Shown here: positions 1 to 8,004 of the stretch, in pieces
Numbering within the stretch: the first letter of the stretch is position 1
How the letters are laid out: each line of letters opens with the position of its first letter
Virus record (IMG/VR): IMGVR_UViG_3300049259_000054
Span: 1 to 54,922 of that record
DNA from: a virus
Reading direction: 5' to 3' (one strand)
DNA length: 54,922 nt
The notes under the pieces: generated by a model
What the model was told of the DNA's origin: nothing
What the model saw: the letters and a program-made list of their open reading frames with translations, nothing else
Databases searched by the model: none
Program-made: the position numbers and the translations under genes

Positions 1-127
1 AGATCGCAGTACCCGGCGTCCGCTTCAACTTAGGAGCAGAAGCCTCCGGCCGTCCAGTGAACGACTTCCAAATCTTCGGATCGAACCGACACAGGACCAC
101 CACCCCGTACTGGCTGCGGGACGCCGT
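1..127. repeat. Terminal direct repeat, left copy
   Basis: The first 127 bases are identical to bases 54796-54922. A perfect repeat of exactly 127 bp at both ends is what an assembler leaves when it closes a circle with a 127-mer overlap, so the window is best read as one circular unit of 54,795 bp. It could instead be a true terminal redundancy, but it lies inside a gene, which argues against a packaging end. Confidence 0.95.
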
Positions 128-1288
128 CCCCCCAGTCGCCCCACCCCCACCCCCCGTCGCCGCAACACTCGCATGTTGAGCCACCGTCGTTACATTCATC
201 CGGAACGCCCGCCCAGCCAACAACACCTCAGACACCGTAGACAACGCCGGGCAACGTTTCGGATCGGAATCCTTCCTCGTGTCCGCCCACCAAGACTGCA
301 ACTTCTCCGTGAACAGGTTCGACTCCTCCACGATCAACACCACCCTGCCCCGCCGGCCACTGCCGCCCATTCGGGCGTCCAACTCCGACTGGACCGTCGA
401 CAGCGCTTGGGCGATCTCGTCGGCGCGGCGGTAGATCTCCACCCGCTCCACCCCATCCAGACAATTCACCGACTCGTGTTTCACATCCAACACCACGATC
501 CGATCGACCAGACCCTCCCCCGTCTTCCGGAGTAGCTGGCAGATCAGCGACATCAACGCCGTAGATTTACCCGCCCCCGTGCCCATACTCAGTAGTAGAT
601 GCGGCGCCTCGTAATCCATGTCGTAAGTCCGTGGCCTGGAATACCCATCCAACCCAAGCAAGATCTGCGACGGACCTAAATCCGACAGCATCGGCAGGAT
701 CTGCGCCCACGGGACCACCTTCGGCGGGTGCGGCCGCGCCTTGAAAGTAACGCGCGGCGGCCGAGCGGCCAGACGCCAATCCGTGTCGTAATCCCGCCCC
801 GTATGCTCCTCCACCACATTCAACACCCGACGCCGCTGCAGGTTAGTCGGGTTGCAATCCTTCGGCAGCTGCAACGACAGCGAATCCCACGACCGCGGTA
901 CCCTGAATTGACGACGGCTGGCGGACGGCGGTAATCCCTTCAACTCATGCGCAAGCTTCGCATACAACGGCGCCACCTCGAACCGGGAATGCCGGAACGT
1001 GTACGCCCCATACCCTAACGCCCCCAACCCACCGACCACGAACACCAACAACACAACCAGAACCACACCGACCGTCCGATGCGGATCTGCGTGATAACTG
1101 AAACCCAGACCGGCAACCATCGACACGAACAGCACCCGATACGCCAACCGGCGCAGCCCAGAATGCCGGTAATACCGGCGCGCCGCCTGATCATCCCGAC
1201 GCAGGAACGTAGAAGCCGACGGGTGTTTACCCACCAGACGGCGACCCGACAACCACCTGCCTACCAACGTGCCAATCGGCGAACTCAC
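1..1288 (-). CDS. FtsK/SpoIIIE-like DNA translocase, N-terminal part (continues across the join at 54795)
   Basis: Joined with 54476-54795 this open frame codes for about 535 residues. It starts at GTG 1288 behind a GGAGG ribosome site and overlaps the preceding gene as GTGA. Two hydrophobic segments lie near residues 50-65 and 73-96. A Walker A motif (MGTGAGKST) is at about 235-243 and a Walker B strand (RVVLIVEES) at about 315-323. This order, membrane anchor then RecA-like motor, is that of FtsK/SpoIIIE/TraB-type proteins that pump double-stranded DNA through a septum or mating pore. Next to it lie a small membrane protein and a DUF2637 protein, a combination known from actinobacterial integrative and conjugative plasmids. 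A role in plasmid-like transfer or segregation is an inference; the motor assignment is firm. Confidence 0.85.
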   Translation of the reverse strand, partial: MSSPIGTLVGRWLSGRRLVGKHPSASTFLRRDDQAARRYYRHSGLRRLAYRVLFVSMVAGLGFSYHADPHRTVGVVLVVLLVFVVGGLGALGYGAYTFRHSRFEVAPLYAKLAHELKGLPPSASRRQFRVPRSWDSLSLQLPKDCNPTNLQRRRVLNVVEEHTGRDYDTDWRLAARPPRVTFKARPHPPKVVPWAQILPMLSDLGPSQILLGLDGYSRPRTYDMDYEAPHLLLSMGTGAGKSTALMSLICQLLRKTGEGLVDRIVVLDVKHESVNCLDGVERVEIYRRADEIAQALSTVQSELDARMGGSGRRGRVVLIVEESNLFTEKLQSWWADTRKDSDPKRCPALSTVSEVLLAGRAFRMNVTTVAQHASVAATGGGGGATGGTASRSQYGVVVLCRFDPKIWKSFTGRPEASAPKLKRTPGTAI

Positions 1289-1596
1289 GGTAACCGCACC
1301 TCCGCCCGGACCAACCGCCCCACCGGCGGCACACCCTCGACCATTACGCCCTCATCGAAAAACTCAACCCGGATGGTCACATCGACCGGACGCCAAGGAC
1401 CGCTCTTCACCGCCACCGCCACAGCCAACATCACCGCCCGCCCGATATAGAACGGATACGCCTCCGGCTGGTCCACCAAATGGACAGGGATCGCAGCCAC
1501 ACCCGCAAACACCGTACTCACCGCGGCCACCGCGGACGATCGAAAGGCGCCAACCGCGACAACACCCACCACACCCCAGGTGTAGCAACCAGACAA
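1285..1596 (-). CDS. Small membrane protein next to FtsK-like gene
   Basis: A 103-residue frame whose TGA overlaps the GTG of the FtsK-like gene, so the two are translationally coupled. The N-terminal half is hydrophobic with two probable membrane segments (about residues 5-35 and 45-65); the C-terminus is a short soluble tail. The only start in frame is TTG at 1596 and no clear ribosome site precedes it, so the true start may lie slightly inside at a GTG. No family recognised. Position suggests a partner of the translocase. Confidence 0.6.
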   Translation of the reverse strand: MSGCYTWGVVGVVAVGAFRSSAVAAVSTVFAGVAAIPVHLVDQPEAYPFYIGRAVMLAVAVAVKSGPWRPVDVTIRVEFFDEGVMVEGVPPVGRLVRAEVRLP

Positions 1597-1676
1597 ACCA
1601 CCACAATCACAACAACCACCCCCACGCGTGAAAGAGAGAAACGAGGGAACGTTCGTTTGTTTGATCTATACAAATG

Positions 1677-2408
1677 CTAGGCTGCATTCTGCATCTCCTG
1701 TCTGACCCACCGCCACAGGGCGTCCCGGCGCGCACCGGAGCAACCGAGCGAGTAGGGTGGTTGTTGCAGTTCGTACCGGAGTAGGTCGCGGTTTAGCTTC
1801 TTACCCGCCATGTTATACCTACGCAGTATAGCCAGGGCGGGTTCTTTCAGGTCGGCGATCCGTTCGTCATCGGTCTTGCGGAACGGGGAGGGCCGCCCGG
1901 TCCGGGCCGGTGGTTTCGCTGCCTTAGCGGCGGGTTTAGCCGGCGAAGTTTTCACGACTGCGGGTTTCGCGGTTGCCGGCGCGTGTACCAACTGGTTCGC
2001 AACGGCTCGAGCGGGGATCATCGCGGTCCCGCAGACCACCATCAAACCATCGATCGCCAAGGGTCCGATGTGGGCGTAGAAGGAGTTCTCCCCGTAACGC
2101 ATGAGCAGCGATGACAGGTGCCCGTAGGAGATGGTCGCGGCGACCAGTGCGACGGTGCCGGTTCCGCAATATCTGGCTAAGGCTCGAGCTCTGCCGGGCG
2201 CCCATCGTTCGCGGGTGATCACTTCGATCCCGATCAGCAGGGCGACCGGCCAGAACGAGGCGAACAATCTGGATCCGGTGCCGGGTTGGGCGTCGGCGAC
2301 GTTCGCACTGATCGAAACCATGGCGCCGACCAAGAAACCTGCGGTGGCGATCAGATGTGGCCGGGTTCTAGTACTCCGGCTGTTCGTTGTGAGCGGCGTG
2401 TGAGCCAT
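1677..2408 (-). CDS. DUF2637-type membrane protein
   Basis: 243 residues. The first half carries about four hydrophobic segments, including the stretch ending in PLAIDGLMVVCGTAMI, which resembles the conserved PLSVDGLM-type motif of DUF2637 proteins of actinobacterial plasmids and conjugative elements. A basic Ala/Pro/Lys linker follows (about residues 150-180), then a compact C-terminal region that could be a small DNA-binding domain (GAGKKLNRDLL-like helices). The ATG at 2408 lies 6 nt after a TACAAT -10 box, so the mRNA is probably leaderless. A longer frame begins upstream but would start inside the promoter. With the FtsK-like gene it forms a plasmid-type membrane module. The family call is from motif memory. 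Confidence 0.7.
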   Translation of the reverse strand: MAHTPLTTNSRSTRTRPHLIATAGFLVGAMVSISANVADAQPGTGSRLFASFWPVALLIGIEVITRERWAPGRARALARYCGTGTVALVAATISYGHLSSLLMRYGENSFYAHIGPLAIDGLMVVCGTAMIPARAVANQLVHAPATAKPAVVKTSPAKPAAKAAKPPARTGRPSPFRKTDDERIADLKEPALAILRRYNMAGKKLNRDLLRYELQQPPYSLGCSGARRDALWRWVRQEMQNAA

Positions 2409-2757
2409 CCGCCGATTGTAACATTCGATTTTGCCGGTGCGCAAGCAAGCGGTGGCGGTTATACAACAAGATAGTCGCTCCGTCCGCTGTCGCGTTGGTG
2501 ACCAGCTCATCTGACACCCAGGTTGAGAAGTACCGATCACCGCCGCGGGCGGAGATCGCAACACCCGCGGTGAAATCGATCCCGCTGATCAACGACCGGT
2601 GATTCACCCTCTCGTACCCGCAGCTGCATTCTTCACACCACCACTTCAACCCGCCGCTCAGTTCGAGCGGCCCGTGGTCCGGGATCGGGCAGTAACCTTC
2701 ACTGAGCCGGGCGAGACACGCCTCGCCGGACGGATCAGTGGCTGGGTTTGTCTTCAT
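2368..2757 (-). CDS. Hypothetical protein with cysteine cluster
   Basis: 129 residues, ATG 2757. Near residues 14-48 lie Cys residues in the pattern C...C...WWCEECSCGY, which could form a zinc ribbon or knuckle. It overlaps the gene before it by 23 nt and its tail overlaps the start and promoter of the DUF2637 gene by about 40 nt. Such a tail overlap is compatible with coupled expression. No family recognised. Confidence 0.6.
   Translation of the reverse strand: MKTNPATDPSGEACLARLSEGYCPIPDHGPLELSGGLKWWCEECSCGYERVNHRSLISGIDFTAGVAISARGGDRYFSTWVSDELVTNATADGATILLYNRHRLLAHRQNRMLQSADGSHAAHNEQPEY
2406..2445 (-). promoter_or_regulatory. Palindromic promoter for the DUF2637 gene
   Basis: TTGCGC at 2444-2439, 18-bp spacer, TACAAT at 2420-2415, then 6 nt to ATG 2408. 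The -35 sits in the palindrome TTTGC-N6-GCAAG (2430-2445). The short distance predicts a leaderless transcript. Confidence 0.75.
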
Positions 2758-3040
2758 AGTGGATCCGGTCCGCCGGGTAGGACTGCGAATGTTGGTCGTA
2801 GGCGCCGAGCTTGTATTGAACCCGTGCGTTGGTCCCGTCGAACGAGACGATCAGTTTACCGCGGTGGTAGATGGCGGTGGCGTGTGCGGCGTGGGATGCG
2901 GACAGCAGCTCTCCGACGAGGTTCTTGCTGAAGGTGGTGTGTTCGTCGGCGCGTTTGATGAACAGGTCGGGCTGTTCGCTCTTGGAGTTGCCGCCGAGTT
3001 GGAGTTCGCAGGTGCCGTCCCAATAGGCTTGGTCGATCAT
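2735..3040 (-). CDS. Hypothetical protein
   Basis: 101 residues starting at ATG 3040, which overlaps the stop of the upstream gene as ATGA. The fold looks mixed alpha/beta (SHAAHATAIYHRGKLIVSFD region). A longer version starting at 3100 would run deep into the upstream gene and is less likely. Family not recognised; it belongs to a chain of six small coupled genes between 2368 and 3695. Confidence 0.6.
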   Translation of the reverse strand: MIDQAYWDGTCELQLGGNSKSEQPDLFIKRADEHTTFSKNLVGELLSASHAAHATAIYHRGKLIVSFDGTNARVQYKLGAYDQHSQSYPADRIHYEDKPSH

Positions 3041-3246
3041 TCGGCAGTTTTCTGGAGGGATTCGGCGATGAAGACCAGGGCGTGAGCCATCACGGTCCAA
3101 GCCTCAGCGTCGGTCAACAGGTCGGGGTAATCCTCCGGCACGCCGAGTTCAGTTGCGGCCCCGGCGGCTTCCAGGATCGCCTTGGCAGCTCGCAGCGGAT
3201 CTGGGCGGGATTCCGAGCCCATCAAACGGACTTCACGTGTGGCCAT
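3037..3246 (-). CDS. Hypothetical small helical protein
   Basis: 69 residues. The start at ATG 3246 is preferred because GGAGG lies 6 nt before it; two in-frame ATG codons further upstream lack this. Mostly helical, charged, with an AEAWTVMAHALVFIAESL amphipathic helix. Its stop overlaps the next start (ATGA). Function unknown. Confidence 0.6.
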   Translation of the reverse strand: MATREVRLMGSESRPDPLRAAKAILEAAGAATELGVPEDYPDLLTDAEAWTVMAHALVFIAESLQKTAE

Positions 3247-3478
3247 TCTGGCCTCCATATCGGATCGCATAGAACTGGGCGCACCATTGGCAGTACCGGT
3301 CGTGGGCGAGCCGTCTCTTATAGCGGTTCAACAGCCAATCCGAGACCCAGAACTGGCGTCGCCGGCCGACACACCAGCGCAGCCCGAGGATGTGCCGACT
3401 GTCTCGGATCCGGCTGAACCCGACCGACAAGTGGTTGCAGCCGGCGTGCGGACCGCGGGTTACATCAGCTACCTTCAC
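3233..3478 (-). CDS. Hypothetical basic protein with Cys/His pairs
   Basis: 81 residues, GTG 3478 behind a GAGGAAG-type ribosome site; overlaps both neighbours (about 14 nt each). It is rich in Arg/Trp and has a CNHLSVG element and a YCQWCAQF pair about 50 residues later, which may bind zinc. Small Cys/His-rich phage proteins of this kind are often nucleic-acid binding, but nothing here identifies a family. Confidence 0.55.
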   Translation of the reverse strand: MKVADVTRGPHAGCNHLSVGFSRIRDSRHILGLRWCVGRRRQFWVSDWLLNRYKRRLAHDRYCQWCAQFYAIRYGGQNGHT

Positions 3479-3695
3479 TGGTTTTGGCTTCTTCCTCCAG
3501 CAGCTTCTCCCGTTCTTCACGGGCGATCCGTTCCGCGTCGGCGTCGGCCATCCGCTGTCCGAGCGCCCGCAGCTCCTCTTCCGACGGCTGCGGCAGTTCC
3601 GGCGGGTTGATCTCATCCAGGGTCGACATGGTTCTCCTCGGTCGGTAGTCGATCTTACGTTCGGTTTCGTGCGGGTGCCATCCGCAGGTACACAT
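3465..3695 (-). CDS. Hypothetical acidic coiled-coil protein
   Basis: 76 residues from ATG 3695, placed 5 nt after a TAGGAT -10 box, so probably a leaderless mRNA. An internal ATG at 3629 has a GAGGAGA ribosome site and would give 54 residues. The C-terminal half is a Glu/Arg/Lys-rich helix, likely a coiled coil. The longer form begins with Cys-Thr-Cys. Which start is used cannot be decided from sequence. Confidence 0.55.
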   Translation of the reverse strand: MCTCGWHPHETERKIDYRPRRTMSTLDEINPPELPQPSEEELRALGQRMADADAERIAREEREKLLEEEAKTSEGS

Positions 3696-3731
3696 CCCTC
3701 ATCCTAACACCTTCTCTTGCTTACGTGCAAG
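3693..3731 (-). promoter_or_regulatory. Palindromic promoter for the 3695-2368 small-gene operon
   Basis: TTGCAC at 3730-3725, 18-bp spacer, TAGGAT at 3706-3701, 5 nt to ATG 3695. Palindrome CTTGC-N6-GCAAG at 3716-3731, inside the 3' end of the glycosyltransferase gene. Confidence 0.75.
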
Positions 3732-4847
3732 TACCGATGCCCAGGCGTCCCACCACCGCCACGCCTGCCGCCCGTAGGTGTATTTGCTCATCAGCTCTCG
3801 GTTGGTCCCGCTGATGTGTTCCCGCAGGGTCTTGGATTTCCGCAGCCCGGACAGGTGCCGGTGCCAACGTTGCGGGGTGTTGGCGACCCGCAATTTCATG
3901 TCCAGGGATGCTGCCATCCGTAGGTTATCCGGTGTGGGTGAGGCGACGGTGGGGACGCCGAGCGCCATCAACTCGCACACCTTAAGCGCCGATTTCGCCC
4001 GGTTGAAGTGGGAGTCGGCGAGTGGGACGATCCCTATCCCGACCTTAGCGACGTTTTCGGCGTAGTGGTCGAACGGTACCCATCCGGTGGCGTCGATCCG
4101 GTCGCATTCGTATTTGATACTGTGCCAGATGCCGTTCTCGTCTCTGCGGCCGGGTGGTTTCAGGTCGAGTTTCCGGTGCGCCCGGTCGGCTGCACACAGC
4201 CCGAGACCTTCACACACTTTCACGCCGGTGCCGATCACGCGGATAGGCCCGCCGTACCGTCCGACGACCCCGCCGGTGACCTGAAGATCATTAGGGTGTG
4301 TGCCGACCTCCCCAGGCCATCCGATTTGATCCGAGTCAACGTGCGGTATCGAAAGATACCACGCCGGTACGCAGTTGGGTAGGACTGCGGTGTGCCGGTT
4401 GCCCAGCCTGCTCGCCAACGCTGGAGTTGTCACCGTCACCAGGTCCGCCATCTGACATGCTTGCATCGTGTACCGGTAATGCGACAGTGAGTTCGGTTGG
4501 TTGAACTGGGTATACGCTGCATTGCCCGGTTCGATCGCCATCAGGTCGTCATCCATATCGACCACAACCCGGATGCCGTAGGCTTGCAGCCGTTTGATGA
4601 TCTCGATCCAGTATTGCCCTTGTGGGCGTTGCAACACGATCACGTCGGCTTCCGGCTTGTCCATGTCTACGACTTGGGCGCCGGTGTCCAGTGGCGATCG
4701 GTCCCATTTGCGGTCCCACAGGATGGTTGGACCGGTGTAGTCCAGGATGGCGTCGTCGTTGCCGGCGTTATTGAGTGCTTGGACCGGCCAGATGGTCCGG
4801 TACGATCCGGATGCCACGGTGTCGCAGGGCCAGACTCGGACGATCAT
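3699..4847 (-). CDS. GT-B glycosyltransferase (GT4-like)
   Basis: 382 residues, ATG 4847 with GGAG 8 nt upstream. The C-terminal half holds a typical donor-binding region: KSALKVCELMALGVPTVASP, which is the pattern of GT-B retaining glycosyltransferases, and an earlier Rossmann-type region (VVVDMDDDL). It transfers a sugar from a nucleotide-sugar donor to an unknown acceptor. It is separated from the other glycan genes (9.2-12.2 kb) by replication genes. Phage glycosyltransferases are known to modify DNA bases, capsid and tail proteins, or host surface glycans; nothing here chooses among these. Confidence 0.75.
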   Translation of the reverse strand: MIVRVWPCDTVASGSYRTIWPVQALNNAGNDDAILDYTGPTILWDRKWDRSPLDTGAQVVDMDKPEADVIVLQRPQGQYWIEIIKRLQAYGIRVVVDMDDDLMAIEPGNAAYTQFNQPNSLSHYRYTMQACQMADLVTVTTPALASRLGNRHTAVLPNCVPAWYLSIPHVDSDQIGWPGEVGTHPNDLQVTGGVVGRYGGPIRVIGTGVKVCEGLGLCAADRAHRKLDLKPPGRRDENGIWHSIKYECDRIDATGWVPFDHYAENVAKVGIGIVPLADSHFNRAKSALKVCELMALGVPTVASPTPDNLRMAASLDMKLRVANTPQRWHRHLSGLRKSKTLREHISGTNRELMSKYTYGRQAWRWWDAWASVLARKQEKVLG

Positions 4848-4924
4848 CCGTCAACTCCGATTGACCCCACAAAGTTGCGAACCGTTTGGTTCATCTCATG
4901 CCTTTCGTCGTCACTCGTTGTTAT

Positions 4925-5032
4925 GTATCCTATTGTATCCTATTGTATCCTACATTTCCGGGTCAGTTTCCATGAAGAAAAAACAAAGCTACGAGGTATG
5001 GAAGAATAGATACACCGGATACAATAGGATAC
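4925..5032. repeat. Iteron-like repeats in an AT-rich gap (candidate origin or operator)
   Basis: The gap 4848-5038 between the prim-pol and glycosyltransferase genes is noticeably AT-richer than its surroundings. It contains the 10-mer GTATCCTATT twice in tandem with a third partial copy (4925-4952), and the inverted sequence GGATACAATAGGATAC at 5017-5032. The two arms could pair as a 16-bp stem. Repeats beside a primase gene suggest an origin or Rep-binding site; -10-like TAGGAT and TACAAT steps inside the repeat mean a promoter cluster is also possible. Confidence 0.55.
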
Positions 5033-5038
5033 ACGACA

Positions 5039-7369
5039 TTACTCTCCGTAGTCGAGCTTGCCCTGCTCGTTCACTATCGGTGATATGCCCTTCAACCCGA
5101 ATTTCGGCCGTGAATTCGAAAACCTCATCTTGGTCTTCGGCTTCTCCACAGCGTATCCTAGGTCTGCACTCCAGACCTTGATGGCTTCTGTCAACTTGGG
5201 CACGGAGAGTGAGTGTCGACCGTGTCCGGTGCACCAATCTTGGTGCACCTGCATCATCGCCTCATTTGACATCTTGCCGTCTGCGGTGAGTGTGAAACAG
5301 GAATCCAGAGACTCCGTCACCCAATCCTCGTCATGTTGGTACTGTTGCCCTTCTGCCCGGATCGAGGCCGGTACCTGCAACCCCTTTCCGGACCATTCCT
5401 GCGCACCCGCGACAGCCCACCGTAAGATGCCCGGCCCCTCTTCCCCCACTAGCTTTTGTGCCAGGTTGTTGATCCGGTGTGCCTCGTCCGGCTTCTCCGC
5501 TTGGAACGGCACCAGGATCAACCTCCTGAACAGTGCCGGGTCTCCCGCCTTCACCCGCGGCTTGTGGTTCCCCGACACCCACAGCTTGAACTGCGGGTAG
5601 AAGTCGAACGGGTTCTGACGCATCATGTTCGCCTGGACCTTCTCCCCCGATACGTAGCCCTTGATCCGGCTGACCGCGAACGACCCGCCTTCCTCGGTCT
5701 CGGTGTGGGTGGCCATCCGTTTCCCCCTAAGTACCGCTAGGATCGACTGATGCGAGGAGGATCCGGTCTTATTCTCCAGCAGCAGCTCCCGGTTCATCAC
5801 CGAATGTCCGGGGCCTAAGATCCGCCCCAGGACGTCCACGAAGGTGGATTTGCCGGTGCCGGGGCGGCCGTACAGGAAGAAGAACACCTGCTCCCCGGTG
5901 TCACCGGTGAGTGTGTACCCGGCGGCGCGTTGCAAGAACTCCTTCACCTCCAGGTCGCCTCGGGCGGCCCAATCCAGGAACCGTTCCCATTGCGGTGCTA
6001 CAGCGTCCGGATCCCAATCGATCCCAGTCCGCCAGGTGATCAGATCGCTGCGATCGTGCGGTTTCAAAACACCGGTCGCAAGGTCGAGGGTGCCGTTGCC
6101 GACGCTGATCCTGTGCGGGTCCGAATCCAGCTTTTCAGTTTCGGCTACTACCCGCGGGTCGGTCCGCGCCAGGGTGATCATCGCGGTGATGGCCCTGGCG
6201 CTTTGGGTTTTGATCCCGTGCATCGCGACCTTCTTGATCTGGTCGTCGTCCTTCACGTCTTGAGCTTCTTCCCAAATCCCCCGGGCGGTGTCCTTCGCCA
6301 GCTCTTGGATCCGGCCGGTGGCGTCTTCCCGCCAGATCGCACCATCCCAGACCAACGGCCCGACCCCCGGGACGAACCGGATGTCTTCCCCGTGTTTCGC
6401 GACCAGCCGTAGGGCGTTGCCGTCGTCGGTCAACCGGTAGATGATCTTACCGGAGTGGGTTTGGAACTCTTCAGATTTGCCGGGCTCGAACTGGGCGTAG
6501 GCGCGGATCAGCTTCTCTTCGCACACCTCCCATTCGAAGGTGTTCCCGTCTGGCTGCTCGAGCGCCCCCCAGACCGCTTTCACCTTCTGGGTGGCTTGCG
6601 GCAGCGGGATGTTCTTACTGCGCAACCCGCAACAGTACGCCCAAACCAGCTCGTCGCGGCCCCCCGCTTCGATCTGCCCGCCGACCGATAGCAGCCGGTC
6701 GACATCCGCGACCACCGATTTGAAATAGGCGCCGGATTCCCGGTCGGTCGGTCCCGCCGGTGTCTGCAGTTTCTGTAAGATCCAGCCGGGCAGCGGCGCG
6801 ATGCCTTCGGGGCCGCCGGATTTCGTGACGTATTCGACGCCGGATTCGTGTCCGCTGGGCGGGAGGATGACGTACCCGCCGTTGGCGCGGGTGTCGATCC
6901 CGTTTCCGAGTGAGATCCTTTTGCTCTTCCCGGAGGTGTTGCGCATGTCGGTGTCTTTCGGCGCCCGGTACCACAGGTGCTGCCCGCGGGTGCCTTCATG
7001 CTCCCCGGTGAGTACGGTCCAGGTCTCGACCCGGCCGTAGTCCCGTTCCAGGGCCTTCCAGGTGAGTTCACCGCCGTGGTCAGGGTCCACATCGACCACG
7101 ACCATGCCGGCGGTGGATGCGCCGATGTTCGCGTCTGGCCACATCTTGTACCAGATCTGGATTTGGGCTTCGTCGCGGGTGGCGTCCTTAAACCCGTTCT
7201 TGGTGCGCGGGTGTTTCCCGATGTTGATGCAGTCCGCCCGGGCGCAGCTGCATTTGACCCCGTCCCGCCCAAACATCGGGGTGTGCAGCGGGAAGATGTC
7301 GACACCTGCTTGGGCGTATGCCAGCGCGGCGGTCAGCTTACGTTGCGGGTCTATTGGTTCCAATCTCAT
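5039..7369 (-). CDS. Bifunctional primase-polymerase with SF3 helicase (D5/P4 type)
   Basis: 776 residues. The N-terminal third is an AEP/prim-pol domain: a zinc-type CSC...C cluster with GKHPR near residues 40-60, VVVDVDPDHGG near 90-100 with the catalytic Asp residues, and a QHLWYRAP/GYVILPPSGH pattern. The C-terminal half is a D5_N/P4-type superfamily 3 helicase with Walker A (GRPGTGKST) at about residue 505 and the SGNHKPRV sensor region about 100 residues later. It would unwind the origin and synthesise primers. Similar proteins replicate phages and actinobacterial integrative plasmids. It is the last gene before the iteron gap. The start ATG 7369 is the first in frame. Confidence 0.9.
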   Translation of the reverse strand: MRLEPIDPQRKLTAALAYAQAGVDIFPLHTPMFGRDGVKCSCARADCINIGKHPRTKNGFKDATRDEAQIQIWYKMWPDANIGASTAGMVVVDVDPDHGGELTWKALERDYGRVETWTVLTGEHEGTRGQHLWYRAPKDTDMRNTSGKSKRISLGNGIDTRANGGYVILPPSGHESGVEYVTKSGGPEGIAPLPGWILQKLQTPAGPTDRESGAYFKSVVADVDRLLSVGGQIEAGGRDELVWAYCCGLRSKNIPLPQATQKVKAVWGALEQPDGNTFEWEVCEEKLIRAYAQFEPGKSEEFQTHSGKIIYRLTDDGNALRLVAKHGEDIRFVPGVGPLVWDGAIWREDATGRIQELAKDTARGIWEEAQDVKDDDQIKKVAMHGIKTQSARAITAMITLARTDPRVVAETEKLDSDPHRISVGNGTLDLATGVLKPHDRSDLITWRTGIDWDPDAVAPQWERFLDWAARGDLEVKEFLQRAAGYTLTGDTGEQVFFFLYGRPGTGKSTFVDVLGRILGPGHSVMNRELLLENKTGSSSHQSILAVLRGKRMATHTETEEGGSFAVSRIKGYVSGEKVQANMMRQNPFDFYPQFKLWVSGNHKPRVKAGDPALFRRLILVPFQAEKPDEAHRINNLAQKLVGEEGPGILRWAVAGAQEWSGKGLQVPASIRAEGQQYQHDEDWVTESLDSCFTLTADGKMSNEAMMQVHQDWCTGHGRHSLSVPKLTEAIKVWSADLGYAVEKPKTKMRFSNSRPKFGLKGISPIVNEQGKLDYGE

Positions 7370-7411
7370 TCGCGGGCCATCCTGTCCTACTCGTCCTGCT
7401 TTGTGTCAAGC

Positions 7412-7431
7412 TGTCCGGTTTGCGCCGGACA
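7412..7431. promoter_or_regulatory. Inverted repeat upstream of prim-pol
   Basis: TGTCCGG-N6-CCGGACA, perfect 7-bp arms, 43 nt before the prim-pol start and just upstream of a TTGACA (7409-7404) on the minus strand. No convincing -10 follows at 17-18 bp. It could be an operator for replication control. Confidence 0.45.
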
Positions 7432-7500
7432 ACGCCGCGCGGTATACTGAGTATGTCGCTTTCGCAAGAGCCGGTCGCGGGCCAGTAGCTAAGACGACAC

Positions 7501-7542
7501 AAGCCGGGAGCGGGGTCCTATTGCGACCACCGCTCCCGGCTT
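7501..7542 (-). terminator. Hairpin terminator after the SSB-like gene
   Basis: A 13-bp perfect stem (7501-7513 with 7530-7542) with a 16-nt loop, 28 nt past the stop of the gene at 7570. No long U run follows, as is usual in GC-rich actinobacterial phages. Confidence 0.7.
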
Positions 7543-7569
7543 CATACTCCCCCCTCCCTACGCTAAGGG

Positions 7570-8004
7570 TTAGAATTCGTCGGAGGTGTCTCCGGCGTCT
7601 TCACCCTCATCCAGCGGGGCGAGCTTCTCCACCCGGTTCACCTGCTGGCCTTTCTTCTTCCCGTATTCCGCCTCTTCCTGGATAACGAACAGGGCGCAGG
7701 ATTCACCGATCATCTCTTCGGTGTCGGAGTCGGTGGTGAACCCGAGCGCGTCGAACGCCTCCCGGACTTTCCAGGCCGCTGCCGGCGACAGCGACGTGTT
7801 GGCCCACTGCTTGCGGCCCTTCGCCGATTCCGGGCTGGTGAGGTCGAACTCCCAGGACCAGGAGGCGAACTTGTCGGCCGAGACCGCCGGTCGGGTGGTA
7901 ACTGAGACCAGCTGGCCGATGTACCGGCCGGGTTCCAGCAGGGCGAATCCGCTGGAGTCGACGTTGTCTACGGCCTTGCGCTGGTCAGGATCGAGTTTCG
8001 GCAT
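7570..8004 (-). CDS. SSB-like protein (DUF669 type)
   Basis: 144 residues with a beta-rich core and an acidic C-terminal tail (EGEDAGDTSDEF), the arrangement of phage single-stranded-DNA-binding proteins of the DUF669 group. These are usually next to a Sak4-type recombinase, as here: the start overlaps the ATPase gene by 20 nt. It would coat ssDNA during replication and recombination and recruit partners through the tail. The family name is from context and overall pattern. Confidence 0.65.
   Translation of the reverse strand: MPKLDPDQRKAVDNVDSSGFALLEPGRYIGQLVSVTTRPAVSADKFASWSWEFDLTSPESAKGRKQWANTSLSPAAAWKVREAFDALGFTTDSDTEEMIGESCALFVIQEEAEYGKKKGQQVNRVEKLAPLDEGEDAGDTSDEF

Noticed and set aside
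1-127. Packaging-type terminal redundancy
   Set aside because: The repeat is exactly 127 bp, lies inside a gene and matches an assembly overlap length; it says nothing about the physical ends.
173-1680. Plus-strand Pro/Arg-rich open frames over the first 1.7 kb
   Set aside because: They are antisense shadows of the FtsK-like and small membrane genes; the minus frame has Walker motifs, membrane helices and correct overlaps.
7437-7466. TTGCGA...TATACC as another palindromic promoter before prim-pol
   Set aside because: Spacer is 15 bp and the second half of the palindrome is missing.
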